The notes: a model not told the origin generated them from the letters alone. DNA of 64,000 bases from VXNE01 sp965200505 (GCA_965200505.1 OZ241343.1:1-64000); one strand, 5' to 3'; counted from the stretch's first letter, positions 1 to 10,819 are shown. Numbers and translations: made by a program.

Positions 1-107
1 TGCATGTGGAGGCGGCGGCTGCGGAAAGGCGGCGTGATAGGGCTGGTCCCCCGCAGCAGCCGGCCTCGGACGCACCGCGGCCGGCGGTGGACGAAAGCGG
101 ACGTCTG
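1..107 (+). pseudogene. Transposase N-terminal (HTH) fragment, partial
   Basis: The plus strand encodes a stretch (WRRRLRKGGV then PRSSRPRTHRGRRWT) nearly identical to residues 65-95 of the protein at 605-1336. It is therefore the helix-turn-helix region of an IS481-like transposase. The fragment runs in from the left window edge. After the RRWTKAD motif the similarity stops, and the sequence continues as a related transposase on the opposite strand. No catalytic DDE domain follows. It is a dead remnant. Confidence 0.6.
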
Positions 108-375
108 GCGTCCACCGCGGCCGGCGCGCCCTCGCCGGCCGGCGGCTGCGGTCCGACAGCCCGGCCAGCCCGAGCCGCTGGAACGACCGGCGCCAGCGGA
201 ACAGGGTGCTCCGGGGCGTCCCGACCGCCTCCAGGGCCAAGGCCTCGGAGCATCCCCCGGCCCGCAGCCGCTCGTAGAGGCGGATGCGCCGGTGCCGCTC
301 CACCGCCTCCGGCGGCGCGTGGACATCGACGCGGACTCCGCGGCATACTGCCTTCGGCAGATAAATCTGCTGCAT
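108..375 (-). pseudogene. Second transposase N-terminal fragment, opposite strand
   Basis: Read from an ATG at 375 on the minus strand, the frame gives MQQIYLPKAVCRGVRVDVH and then a helix-turn-helix (RIRLYERLRAGGCSEALALE) ending in a basic RSRRPARARRPRWTPDV segment. The layout matches the N-terminus of IS481-type transposases and is related to, but distinct from, the plus-strand fragment beside it. The match breaks at the RWTxxD motif where the two fragments meet head to head. The frame stays open to the window edge but no DDE core is present. Confidence 0.55.
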
Positions 376-544
376 GTTCAGGCTCCTTCAGTTTTGGTTG
401 AACCGAAAGAATGCCCTGAACCCCGCCCCCGGCCAAAGCTGCTCAAGCCTCCTCCAAACGCAGCCTCGGCGACGGCCGGAAAAGTCTCAAATGTGTCTGA
501 ACCTGATCAGCCTGTGCGGGAAAAATCACCACCTTCTGGACGGT

Positions 545-575
545 GCCGCGCCCAAGGGAATCCCCTGGGCGCGGC
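545..575. repeat. Perfect hairpin, GCCGCGCCCA arms
   Basis: GCCGCGCCCAAGGG is followed after a short loop by CCCCTGGGCGCGGC. This forms a strong stem 30 bp upstream of the transposase-HNH reading frame. It could be an IS end or a terminator that insulates the downstream gene. No U-tract follows on the plus strand. Confidence 0.5.
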
Positions 576-604
576 GGTTCGGCAGCCTATGAGTTGAACG
601 CAAC

Positions 605-1336
605 ATGGGAGACCGAACGATGCGGATGTTGGCACAGGACGGGGCGTTTTACCGGAAGCCACGGGTGGATGGCACGGAAGACCCGGAAGCGCTCAGGCGG
701 CTGCGGATCGTGGAAGGCGTGGACCGGATGCGGGAGCGGTTCACGGCGGCGGAGGCGGCGGAGGCGTTCGAGGTGTCGCGCGCCACCTACCATGAGTGGA
801 GGAGGCGGCTGTGGAAGGGCGGCGTGAAGGGGCTGTTCCCCCGCAGCAGCCGGCCCCGGACGCACCGCGGCCGGCGGTGGACGGCGGCGGACGCCCGGCG
901 GGTGCTTCGGCTGCAGCGCGGGATGCCGTGGGCGGGGAAGGCGCGGATCGCGCCGGCGCTCGCCGGGCGCTGGCCGGCTCATGCGTTGAGCGAGGCGACG
1001 GTGGGGCGCATCCTGCGGCGCATGGTGGCGAGGGGGCGGCGCTGCCGTGCTCGTTCTGCGAGACCCGTAACGAGGGCAATGCGCTCATTGTTCCTAGACT
1101 ATGAAGTGAGGGCCGACAAGGTGAACGGATACCCCGCCTTCGTATGGGAAAACGGCATGCACGTCTTTTTCCACGAATTCAACTGGCTCCGGGCCCACAA
1201 CCTATGGGCGAAGCCGTGGCGACGCGAGACAATGCACATACACCATGTGAACGGAGACAAACTCGATTGCCGGCCCAAGAACCTAGTTTTGCTGACAGAG
1301 AGGGAACACGATGCGTTGCACTCACGCAAGGGTTAG
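605..1336 (+). CDS. Transposase HTH region fused in frame to an HNH endonuclease domain
   Basis: The protein has 243 residues. Residues 1-140 are the N-terminal DNA-binding part of an IS481-like transposase: two helical HTH segments, then PRSSRPRTHRGRRWT. Around residue 145 the sequence changes to an HNH module: GYPAFVWENG, an HEFNW segment, then HIHHVNGDKLDCRP and NLVLLTEREHDALH, which give the HH, N and distal H residues of the nuclease fold. The HNH part is almost identical at DNA level to the copy near 50.2 kb. The stop codon overlaps the stop of the convergent PPC gene. The transposase frame appears to shift near 1035-1050, because an alternative frame there reads PCSFCETR, typical of this transposase family. 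The fusion may therefore be accidental rather than a working gene. Confidence 0.6.
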   Translation: MGDRTMRMLAQDGAFYRKPRVDGTEDPEALRRLRIVEGVDRMRERFTAAEAAEAFEVSRATYHEWRRRLWKGGVKGLFPRSSRPRTHRGRRWTAADARRVLRLQRGMPWAGKARIAPALAGRWPAHALSEATVGRILRRMVARGRRCRARSARPVTRAMRSLFLDYEVRADKVNGYPAFVWENGMHVFFHEFNWLRAHNLWAKPWRRETMHIHHVNGDKLDCRPKNLVLLTEREHDALHSRKG

Positions 1337-3969
1337 TAACTTCCCAACCAATCTATACGCTCACCCGCCGCGCCACACGCGGATGCCCGAACTCCATCGT
1401 GAGTGGTAGTTATCCAGCAGCTACGCCCAGTTTCACGACGACATAGGCTAACCGCGTCGTTCTCCGCCGCAGACAAGCTAAGGCGTGAAGTGAAGACACC
1501 ACCACCGGCGCTGTTAACAGCCACCGCAACGCAGGGCCTTTCGCTTAGGAAAGCAGTATGGTAGCCGTAGTCAACGTTAGTGGCAATGTCAACACTCGTC
1601 ATACAAGACGGGCACCTTTCGCGCACTGATGCAACTGCCGCTTCGCAAGAGTACGATAGCTGAACAGTCCAAATACGCTCCGTGCTCCACGCCGATGCCC
1701 AACACCATTGGGCCGGATCGGTAATGGGCTTTTGCGGACTCTCTACCCCGCTTTCCTTCTCCAATGTGTACCACGCGGCCCGGTCAGCTCCCAACTCAGC
1801 CCAGCGGCAGGTTTCGCGCCCTTGAAAGGTTACTTTCGTGTAGTTTTCGCGGCAGGAACCGTCGGGTTGCAAGTAATCCAAAGAGTAGTACAGGCAGGCG
1901 TTTGCGCCGCCTAAGTCTGGGTTGCTCACTTGGCGAGAGCCGGCGTAGCAGCTCGGTTCCACAAGCGAACTCCAAACGCAAGTTGATGTTTTGTCGTCAA
2001 CTGTGAATTCGTCGTAGCCCGCGCCGCAGGTGGCGGCGCCGCCAGTGTCACCGCTGCCTAGCGTTTCAACATCCGCTTCACCCGTGTAAACGTCTTCCAA
2101 CCCCTCATCGGCGAAGCCCGCGGCATCGCTTTGGTGGTAGTCGCCCTCGTCCACGAGGTCAGATAACGCGTCGCGTTTGTCGCCGCCAACGCCATTGGTG
2201 GCCGCTTCGCGCTCAACTGCGGCCACGAGGTCCGGGTTGCGTTCGGTAAGTGATTGGCTGATGCCGCGCAAGGCTTCGTAGTACTCTTGTGCCTCTGCCG
2301 GCGTTTGCGGCATGGTTCGCAACGTCTTGAGCAAACCTATCTGTCGCGCGGCGGCGTTGCTATCAAACAACTTTTGCGACGCGGTCTTGATTGCGTCGTC
2401 GGCAATGTGATCCACAAGGCGCGACGCGGTGCGACTCAGGAAGTCGCCGAAGGAGCGGATTTTCCTGTTGAGGTAGCCTAGACCTAACCACCCCGGCACT
2501 ATCTTGGTGATAACGACGTTGACGCAGCGCCTAAAGACTGAATTCGCCTCCGAGACTGTGGAGCTGTTTAATGCGTCGCCCACACACACTTCTGCCAAGT
2601 CTTTGTATCCGTCGCAAAGATCGTCGCCCGCGGTCACGTCGCAGAACACCTCGGCCTGCCCAGTGCGTCGCAACGCATCGTGCGTTGATGGCGCGGTGCC
2701 TATTCCCGACGCCGAGGCTTCGGTTATCGACACGCCGAACATGGAACGTAGGATTGCTTCGGCTTGGGCGTCAGAGTAAGCCATGCTCAAGCCAAGGGTT
2801 TCCGCCACGCGCACCGAGCGCCCCGGATCAATAGCGCCCGCTTCAACGGTGAGCAACGGATCATCCAAACCTTGATACACGCCTTTAAGCAAGACGTCTA
2901 AAACAACGGTGGGGTAGCCGGTAAGGTTTTCGGGCATGTTCACCCGGCCCAATGTGAAGGTTAGCGGCGTGGTCTCGGCGGCGCCGTCGCGCTCTTGAAC
3001 GCGCACGGCGAAGCGCCGCATTGCGTTGCCTTCGGCAAGTGTCTCCGGCAGGGGCGCGGCAACCAGCAGGCGGCCGCCGCTTACCACCGGCGTTACTTCG
3101 ATGGTGTCATCATCCGCGAACTCGCCGCCACCGGATAAATCCATGAAAAGGCGGTACTCGGCGTCGGGGTCGCCGCCAAGCACTGTCAGCGGCACTGTCG
3201 CAAGCGGCGGCACGGTGGATGGGCCGTCCGTTAAGATGCTTAGGACGCCATCGACGCGCAGTTGTAGCGAGTAGTCGCCGGTGCCGCCGCCGTATGACCC
3301 GACATAGGCGTAGTACTCGCCTTGTGTGAGCTCCCGTGCGATGCGGAAGTTGCCGCCTTCGCCGGAGTTGTGGTTGCCCGTGACTTGTCGGCCGTTTGAG
3401 TCATAAAGCCGGCCCACAGTGTCTAGGCTGCCCGTCGTTTCCATTACGACGGCCGTTGTCTCTGACACCCCGAAACGGAAGTAGTCAATGTCATTGCCGG
3501 GGTTGATGGTGCCGGCCGTGGCACTCGGCAAGGAAAGGCAAGTGGCGGTTTGGCGCGTGTCGCCGTGATCGTCGCCGCTTCCATCGCCGCCGCGTAGGTG
3601 TAGCGTGTAGTCGCCGGTGTGGTTCCTGCTTGAATCGACGCGAACATAATAGTCGCCCGCGCTAAGTGTCCGTGCGATGCGGAAGTTGCCGCCTTCGCCG
3701 GAGTTGTGGTTGCCCGTGACTTGTCGGCCGTTTGAGTCGTAGAACCGCCCCACAGTGTCTAGGCTGCCCGTGGTCTCCATTACAACGGCCGTTGTCTCTG
3801 ACACCCCGAAACGGAAGTAGTCAATGTCATTGCCGGGGTTGATGGTGCCGGCCGTGGCACTCGGCACCGCAACGCAAGTGGCGGACGAGGTGGCGTCGCC
3901 ATGGTCGTCTTGCCCGTGCGCCATCGTGGAAGTGAAGGCGGCGAGCGTGGCGATGATGATACGTCGCAC
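1333..3969 (-). CDS. Secreted PPC-domain protein with DUF4189-like C-terminus
   Basis: I chose the GTG at 3969 (VRRIIIATLAAFTSTMAHGQ, 878 aa). It begins a signal peptide and sits just behind the shared promoter; the longer frame back to 4122 would run through that promoter. After cleavage near HGQ come two pre-peptidase C-terminal (PPC) beta-sandwich domains (about residues 20-205), each with DxDYFRF and a Gly-rich GDYxLxLRG end. An Ig-like stretch, a long helical region and a Cys-rich region follow. The last ~110 residues carry several Cys and resemble DUF4189 (weak match). Residues 1 to ~790 are near-identical to the paralogue at 54.4-57.4 kb, but the C-termini differ. It is likely extracellular or periplasmic with unknown function. 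It is convergent with the HNH gene, sharing stop-codon bases. Confidence 0.75.
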   Translation of the reverse strand: MRRIIIATLAAFTSTMAHGQDDHGDATSSATCVAVPSATAGTINPGNDIDYFRFGVSETTAVVMETTGSLDTVGRFYDSNGRQVTGNHNSGEGGNFRIARTLSAGDYYVRVDSSRNHTGDYTLHLRGGDGSGDDHGDTRQTATCLSLPSATAGTINPGNDIDYFRFGVSETTAVVMETTGSLDTVGRLYDSNGRQVTGNHNSGEGGNFRIARELTQGEYYAYVGSYGGGTGDYSLQLRVDGVLSILTDGPSTVPPLATVPLTVLGGDPDAEYRLFMDLSGGGEFADDDTIEVTPVVSGGRLLVAAPLPETLAEGNAMRRFAVRVQERDGAAETTPLTFTLGRVNMPENLTGYPTVVLDVLLKGVYQGLDDPLLTVEAGAIDPGRSVRVAETLGLSMAYSDAQAEAILRSMFGVSITEASASGIGTAPSTHDALRRTGQAEVFCDVTAGDDLCDGYKDLAEVCVGDALNSSTVSEANSVFRRCVNVVITKIVPGWLGLGYLNRKIRSFGDFLSRTASRLVDHIADDAIKTASQKLFDSNAAARQIGLLKTLRTMPQTPAEAQEYYEALRGISQSLTERNPDLVAAVEREAATNGVGGDKRDALSDLVDEGDYHQSDAAGFADEGLEDVYTGEADVETLGSGDTGGAATCGAGYDEFTVDDKTSTCVWSSLVEPSCYAGSRQVSNPDLGGANACLYYSLDYLQPDGSCRENYTKVTFQGRETCRWAELGADRAAWYTLEKESGVESPQKPITDPAQWCWASAWSTERIWTVQLSYSCEAAVASVRERCPSCMTSVDIATNVDYGYHTAFLSERPCVAVAVNSAGGGVFTSRLSLSAAENDAVSLCRRETGRSCWITTTHDGVRASACGAAGERIDWLGSY

Positions 3970-4000
3970 TGTGTCCGTTCCCGAAGGTGGAAAACCGCCG

Positions 4001-4029
4001 ACAGTAGCTCGCCTAGCCGGTCGCGTCAA
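4001..4029 (-). promoter_or_regulatory. Shared promoter cassette, copy upstream of the first PPC gene
   Basis: On the minus strand TTGACG (4029-4024) and TACTGT (4006-4001) are separated by exactly 17 bp. The spacer and flanks match the promoter found upstream of five metallopeptidase genes 32-52 kb away. The GTG start of the PPC gene lies 32 nt past the -10 hexamer. Confidence 0.7.
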
Positions 4030-4141
4030 GCGCCACGTCGCGCCTGTCAGTCCAAAGCTGTAATGTCCGCTTTGTGCAAAGTAGAAATGTCCTCTTTTGG
4101 CTGTGCCGAAGGGCGAACGCATGTCGGAAGGGTTGGTTTCA

Positions 4142-4754
4142 ATGAGCGGGCGGGAGTTGGACCGGCTCGGCGTGGTGAGGGGACGCGTCGGAGGGTCGGA
4201 TTCGGCAACGCCAAGCGGCGGAGCGTCTGGGTTTGGGGGTTCGGCAGGTCAGGCGTCTGGTGCGGAGCCACCGGGAACGGGGCGCGGCGGGTCTGGCGTC
4301 GAGGCGCCGCGGGCGGCGGTCGAACAACGCGCTCGCGCCGGAGGTGCGGAGGCGGGCCATGGACTTGGTCCGCGCGCGCCACGCGGACTTCGGCCCGACG
4401 TTCGCGCGGGAGAAGCTGGTCGAGGTGCATGGCCTTTCCCTGTCGGCGGAGACGCCGCGCAAGTGGATGGTCGAGGATGGCCTGCGGCGGGTGAGGCCGC
4501 GCGGCGGGCCGCCGGCGCGGCTGGTGGTGGAGGAAGAACGCCGCAACGAGGTGCTGCCGCTGGCGCAACTGCTGCTGCTGGACCGGCTCTGGCGCGCGGA
4601 TGCCATCGACGTCGCCGCGGCGGCCACGCTGACGCAGCGCAGCGAGCGCGATGCCGCGGAGGCGCTGGAATCTCTGGCGCGGCGCGGCCTTTGTGGCGGC
4701 GAGGGCGCCGGTGAGCGCCGCCGGTGGCGCTTGGCCACCACACGGCAGGCGTGA
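4142..4754 (+). pseudogene. Frameshifted ISNCY/IS1202-like transposase N-terminus joined to another gene tail
   Basis: An ATG at 4142 opens MSGRELDRLGVVR. A one-base shift near 4181 (a run of G) then moves to the frame reading EGRIRQRQAAERLGLGVRQV and onward to VRARHADFGPTFAREKL. This is the HTH and start of the core of an ISNCY/IS1202-like transposase. Around residue 90 of that frame the similarity ends after DGLRRVRPR. The remaining ~80 residues look like a winged-helix tail of a different protein (LLLLDRLWRADAIDVAAAA, then LESLARRGL), perhaps the end of an ATP-binding AlbA-type regulator. The catalytic domain is missing, so the copy is dead. Confidence 0.6.
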
Positions 4755-4834
4755 CGCTGCCGGCGCCTCCACATCTCCCGACATCGGCCCAAATCTGCAC
4801 AATCCTTGAATCCGCCCTATACTCACCCTGCGAT

Positions 4835-4918
4835 GTCGGGGCGCCTGTTGGCTGAGACGCGCTTTAGCGGACCCGTTGAACCTGATCCGGCTAGTACCGG
4901 CGAAGGGAACACCCCGAC
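4835..4918 (+). promoter_or_regulatory. TPP riboswitch (THI element)
   Basis: The P1 stem GTCGGGG (4835-4841) pairs with CCCCGAC (4912-4918). Between them are the two conserved TPP-binding segments: GGCTGAGA in the pyrimidine arm and ACCCGTTGAACCTGATC followed by GGCGAAGGGAA in the pyrophosphate arm. A TATACT -10 box lies at 4818-4823. The element ends 75 nt before the thiC start, so thiamine pyrophosphate should repress thiC and probably the whole thiCOSG operon. This is a textbook match. Confidence 0.97.
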
Positions 4919-4993
4919 CGAGCGGAGGCGAACGTCCGCCGGATGCCGCCATGCGGCGCAAGGCGCGTTCCGAGCTTGACCATCGGGGGAACC

Positions 4994-6871
<1,878 letters not shown>

Positions 6872-6894
6872 CGGCCGCGACAGCGGGAGATGCC

Positions 6895-7938
6895 ATGCGC
6901 GTAGCCATCGCCGGCGCCGGCCTGATGGGCCGGCTCATCGGCTGGCGGCTCACCCAACGCGGCGCGGAGGTGACGCTGTGGGAGCGGGCCCAGCAGGAAG
7001 CGCCGGCCAGCGCCGCCCACGCCGCCGCCGCCATGCTGGCACCAGCCAGCGAAGCGCCCGACGCGGACCCTGCCATCTTCTCGATGGGCAAACGCAGTTT
7101 GGCGCTCTGGCCGCCCATGCTCGAAGCGTTGGGCGTGCCTTGCGGAATGGATGGCTCGGTGCTGGTCGCGCACGGCCCGGACGCGCCGCTGCTCGACAAG
7201 TTCCGGCGCTCCCTCGGTGCCCATGCCACTGCAGAGGCGCGGTCGCTCGACGCGGCCGGCATCGCCACCTTGGAACCCGCCCTCGCCGGGCGCTTCGAGC
7301 GCGGCTTGTACCTGCCCAACGAGGGTTGGCTGGACAATCGGGCGCTGCTCTCGGCCTTGGCCCAGCGTTGCGGGGCGATTCACCACGGCATGGCGGTGAC
7401 GCCGGCAAACCTCGACGCGGATTTGGTGATCGATTGCCGCGGCGCCGGGGCTGGGCTGCCCCGCCTGCGGGGCGTGCGCGGTGAGGTCATCCGCCTCTCG
7501 GCACCAGAAGTGAGCTTGTCGCGCCCGGTGCGGCTGATGCATCCGCGCTACCAGCTCTATGTGGCACCCCGTCCGGGGCGGCGCTATGTGGTGGGCGCGA
7601 CGCAGATAGAGAGCGACGCCACGGGCCCGGTCACGGTGCGCAGCGCCTTGGAACTGCTCTCCGCCGCGTTCGCTCTGCACCCGGGCTTCGCCGAGGCCGA
7701 AGTGGAGGAGCTTTGCACCGGCTTGCGCGCCGCTTATCCAGACAACCTGCCCCGCGTGGCATGGCGGGACGGCGCCTTGTGCGTGAACGGGCTGTACCGG
7801 CATGGGTTCTTGGTGGCACCGGCGGTGCTGGCCCAAGCACTGGCGGAAATCGAGGCGCACGCGGCCGGCGCCGAGCCTCCGACAAGCGCTGTCTCGGCCC
7901 CAGCGCGGCGCGGCATCACGGCCCCCGCCGAAGCATAG
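6895..7938 (+). CDS. thiO: Glycine oxidase ThiO
   Basis: This FAD enzyme oxidises glycine to iminoglycine (dehydroglycine), the nitrogen-containing precursor of the thiazole ring in aerobic bacteria. The 347-residue protein begins with a Rossmann FAD-binding motif (IAGAGLMGRLIGWRL) and has the DAO-family end (GLRAAYPDNLP, GLYRHGFLVAPA). The gene is 23 nt downstream of thiC and 2 nt upstream of thiS, consistent with one operon. ThiO rather than ThiH fits an oxygen-using organism. The last ~20 residues are Ala/Pro-rich and may be a loose tail. Confidence 0.93.
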   Translation: MRVAIAGAGLMGRLIGWRLTQRGAEVTLWERAQQEAPASAAHAAAAMLAPASEAPDADPAIFSMGKRSLALWPPMLEALGVPCGMDGSVLVAHGPDAPLLDKFRRSLGAHATAEARSLDAAGIATLEPALAGRFERGLYLPNEGWLDNRALLSALAQRCGAIHHGMAVTPANLDADLVIDCRGAGAGLPRLRGVRGEVIRLSAPEVSLSRPVRLMHPRYQLYVAPRPGRRYVVGATQIESDATGPVTVRSALELLSAAFALHPGFAEAEVEELCTGLRAAYPDNLPRVAWRDGALCVNGLYRHGFLVAPAVLAQALAEIEAHAAGAEPPTSAVSAPARRGITAPAEA

Positions 7939-7940
7939 CC

Positions 7941-8138
7941 GTGGAAATCCTGCTGAACGGCGAGCGGGTGAACTTGGACGTGGACGTGCTGGCGGACGCG
8001 GTGGCGGCGTTGGGCTTCGCCGAGGCCCGCGTGGCCGTCGCGGTGAACGAGACCTTCGTGGCCCGCGCCCAGTGGCCATCCTACCGGCTGCAGGCGGAAG
8101 ACCGGCTGGAAGTCCTCTCCCCCATCGAAGGGGGCTGA
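7941..8138 (+). CDS. thiS: Sulfur carrier protein ThiS
   Basis: The protein has 65 residues with a GTG start (VEILLNGERVNL) and the beta-grasp ubiquitin-like fold pattern. It ends in the obligatory Gly-Gly tail (SPIEGG). The tail is adenylated and converted to a thiocarboxylate that delivers sulfur to ThiG. Its position between thiO and thiG, with 2-3 nt gaps, makes the call secure despite its small size. The adenylating partner ThiF is not in the window. Confidence 0.95.
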   Translation: MEILLNGERVNLDVDVLADAVAALGFAEARVAVAVNETFVARAQWPSYRLQAEDRLEVLSPIEGG

Positions 8139-8141
8139 ACG

Positions 8142-8960
8142 ATGGACGGCGCATCTTCCCCGCAAGCCGAGCCATCCCCTTGGCAGGTGGCCGGCGAGAC
8201 CTTTCGCAGCCGCTTGTTGCTCGGCACGGCCCGCTATCCCTCACCGGCGGTGATGGCGCAAGCGGTGGCCGCCTCCGGCGCCGAGGTGCTCACCGTCGCC
8301 CTGCGCCGCCAAGCGCCGGCGCAGCTCGGCGGCGGCGCCATCTGGGATCACGTGGCCCAGCTCGGCTGCCGCATCCTGCCCAACACGGCCGGCTGCCACA
8401 CCGCGCAAGAGGCCGTCACGCTGGCGCAGATGAGCCGCGAGATCTTCGGCACGGATTGGCTGAAGCTCGAAGTGACCGGGGACGATTACAACCTGCAGCC
8501 TGATCCCTTCGAGCTGTTGGCGGCGGCGCGGCAACTCACCGGGATGGGCTTCAAGGTGTTCGCCTATTCCACCGACGATCTGGTGCTCTGCGCCCGCCTG
8601 CGGGACTTGGGTTGCGTCGCCGTGATGCCGTGGGGCGCACCCATCGGCACCGGCAAGGGGCTGACGGACCCCTACGCCCTCGCCACCCTGCGGGCGCGCC
8701 TGCCGGACGCGGTGCTGGTGGTGGACGCCGGCCTGGGCCTGCCCTCCCATGCCGCCCAAGTGCTGGAGATGGGCTTCGACGCGGTGTTGCTCAACACCGC
8801 GGTGGCACGGGCGGACGATCCGCCGCGCATGGCCGCCGCGTTCCGCCAAGCGGTGATCGCCGGCCGCCTCGCCTTCGAGGCCGGCGCCATGGCCGTCAGC
8901 GAAACCGCGCAGCCTTCAACGCCGGTGGTGGGGCAACCGTTCTGGCAAGCGGAAGGCTGA
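8142..8960 (+). CDS. thiG: Thiazole synthase ThiG
   Basis: This TIM-barrel enzyme joins deoxyxylulose phosphate, dehydroglycine and ThiS-thiocarboxylate into the thiazole phosphate. The protein has 272 residues, compared with about 255-260 usually, because of a short N-terminal extension. Visible motifs are FRSRLLLGTARYPS, EVLTVALRR, the Schiff-base lysine in DWLKLEV (about residue 108), and AVMPWGAPIGTGKGL with VDAGLGLPSHA near the phosphate site. It ends the operon. No thiE follows, so coupling of the two thiamine halves must be encoded elsewhere. Confidence 0.97.
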   Translation: MDGASSPQAEPSPWQVAGETFRSRLLLGTARYPSPAVMAQAVAASGAEVLTVALRRQAPAQLGGGAIWDHVAQLGCRILPNTAGCHTAQEAVTLAQMSREIFGTDWLKLEVTGDDYNLQPDPFELLAAARQLTGMGFKVFAYSTDDLVLCARLRDLGCVAVMPWGAPIGTGKGLTDPYALATLRARLPDAVLVVDAGLGLPSHAAQVLEMGFDAVLLNTAVARADDPPRMAAAFRQAVIAGRLAFEAGAMAVSETAQPSTPVVGQPFWQAEG

Positions 8961-9005
8961 AACCGAGGGCGGCCTTGGCACTGCACTGGCGTGACTTGGG
9001 CCGGG

Positions 9006-10319
9006 CTAGCCGCCCCCGCCATCCGGCAGGAACCAAAGCGAGAGCGCCGGGATGTAGGTGATCGCCAGCAACGCGACCAGCAGCACCCCCATGAACGGCA
9101 GGCAGGCGGCGTACAGTTCCAACACCGGCCGCTCGAAGCGGTAGCTCGCGATGAAGAGGTTCATCCCGATGGGCGGCGTGAAGTAACCGATCTGCAGGTT
9201 GGCGAGGAAGATGATGCCCAAGTGAATCGGATGCACCCCATAGCCCACGGCCACCGGCAGCAAGAGCGGCGTCATGATGATGACGGCGGAGAACACGTCC
9301 AGCACGGCGCCCAAGGCCAAGAGCAGCAAGTTCAGCAGGATGAGGAACGTCAGCGCACTCGTCACATGCGCCTGCATGAACTCGAAGAGCGCCTGTGGGG
9401 CGCCCGTGTCGATGAGGTAGTTGGTGAACGCCAGCGCGACGCCCAAGATGAGGATGATGCTGCCCACCATCGTCATGGACTCGCGCATCACCCCCGGCAG
9501 GTCGCGCAGCTTCACTTCCTTGTAGCAAAACACCTCCGCGACGAGCACATAGAGCGCCGTCATCGCCGCCGCCTCTGAAATGGCGAAGAACCCCGAATAG
9601 ACGCCACCCAGCACGAACACGGGCAGTGGCAACTCCCAACGGGCGGCCCGCACCGCCCGCCACACCACCCGCGCCTCAAACGGGCTTTTGGCGATGCCGC
9701 CATGCCGCCAGATCGTCCATGCGGAGAGCAAGGCCACCATCAGCAGCGCCGGCACGAGGCCCCCCAGGAAAAGCTGCTGGATGGTGAAGTGGACGCCAAT
9801 GTCCAGCTGCTGGGCCACGATGCCATAAAGGATGAGCGGCACGGACGGCACGATCAGCAGGCCCAAGCTGCCGGACGTGGTGACGAGGCCCAAGCTGTAG
9901 CGCTCCGTGTAACCCCCCGCCTTCAACATCGGCAGCAAGAGGGCGCCCAGGGCCACGATGGTGACGCCCGAAGCGCCGGTGAGGGCCGTGAAGACGGCGC
10001 AGGCCACGAAACCGACGATGGCGAGCCCCCCCGGCATCCAGCCGAACAGCGCCCGCGTCAAGTCCATCAGCCGCTGCGACGTGTTGGCCCGCGCCATCAG
10101 ATAACCGGCGAACGTGAAGAACGGCAGCGCGACCAAGAGCGGTGTGTCCGTGATGCGATACAGCTCGATGGCGACCACGGCGAGGTCCACCTCCGCGGCG
10201 AGGAAGCCGAGCATCGCCGCCGCCAGCACCACGGCGAAGAGCGGCGCCCCGAGCACCGCCATGACGACGATGAGCGCGGCACCCAAGGCGATGGCCCACT
10301 GCACGGCGATGGCGCTCAC
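9006..10319 (-). CDS. dctM: TRAP transporter large permease DctM
   Basis: This is the 12-helix membrane subunit of a tripartite ATP-independent periplasmic transporter, which uses a sodium gradient to import a small organic acid. I use the GTG at 10319 (VSAIAVQWAIALGAALIVVM, 437 aa, the normal DctM length). It overlaps the dctQ stop by 2 nt, so the two are translationally coupled. Typical motifs are GxxLMARAN near residue 80, TALTGASGVT, and FANLQIGYFTPPIGMNL-like sequence near the end. The substrate cannot be told from sequence. Confidence 0.92.
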   Translation of the reverse strand: MSAIAVQWAIALGAALIVVMAVLGAPLFAVVLAAAMLGFLAAEVDLAVVAIELYRITDTPLLVALPFFTFAGYLMARANTSQRLMDLTRALFGWMPGGLAIVGFVACAVFTALTGASGVTIVALGALLLPMLKAGGYTERYSLGLVTTSGSLGLLIVPSVPLILYGIVAQQLDIGVHFTIQQLFLGGLVPALLMVALLSAWTIWRHGGIAKSPFEARVVWRAVRAARWELPLPVFVLGGVYSGFFAISEAAAMTALYVLVAEVFCYKEVKLRDLPGVMRESMTMVGSIILILGVALAFTNYLIDTGAPQALFEFMQAHVTSALTFLILLNLLLLALGAVLDVFSAVIIMTPLLLPVAVGYGVHPIHLGIIFLANLQIGYFTPPIGMNLFIASYRFERPVLELYAACLPFMGVLLVALLAITYIPALSLWFLPDGGGG

Positions 10320-10819
10320 CCGGACGGCGCCGGCGGCGGGGGCGGACGGATGGCATGCCCCACATAGCGCAGCCCCATGACGGCGGCGCACACCGGAATC
10401 ACCAACTCGCACACCCAAGCCGGCACGACGCCGAAGCCGGGGGTCGCGTCGCGGTAATCCCACACGATGAGCGTGATGGAGAACCACGCCAACGCGAAGC
10501 ACAGCGTGGCGGCGAACAGCGCGGTGATGCGGGCGATGCGGCGCACCGCAACGGGCCCAAGGAACCGCGCCACCACGTCGATGCGGATGTGCGCATCGGC
10601 GCCGGCCGCGGCCATGCCGCCCACCATCGTCAGCCACAGCAACGCGATGCGCACCATCGAGTCGCCCCAACTGAGGCCGCCGCCCACGAGGTTGCGGGCC
10701 AGCACCTGATAGACGGCGACGCCGATCATGGCCAGCAACAGGCCAACCAAGAGCGCCGACTCCACGCAGCGCAAGGCGCGGTCCAGCCTAGCCAGAGGCT
10801 TGCGCCCGGTATTCGGCAA
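10316..10819 (-). CDS. dctQ: TRAP transporter small permease DctQ
   Basis: The protein has 167 residues and four predicted membrane segments, with the family pattern of an N-terminal helix (LLVGLLLAMIGVAVYQVLARN), then WGDSMVRIALLWLTMVGGMAA and the H-IRID segment. It forms the membrane complex with DctM. Its start overlaps the end of dctP by 32 nt and its stop overlaps dctM, so P-Q-M form one compact operon. A proline-rich C-terminal tail is unusual but short. Confidence 0.9.
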   Translation of the reverse strand: MPNTGRKPLARLDRALRCVESALLVGLLLAMIGVAVYQVLARNLVGGGLSWGDSMVRIALLWLTMVGGMAAAGADAHIRIDVVARFLGPVAVRRIARITALFAATLCFALAWFSITLIVWDYRDATPGFGVVPAWVCELVIPVCAAVMGLRYVGHAIRPPPPPAPSG

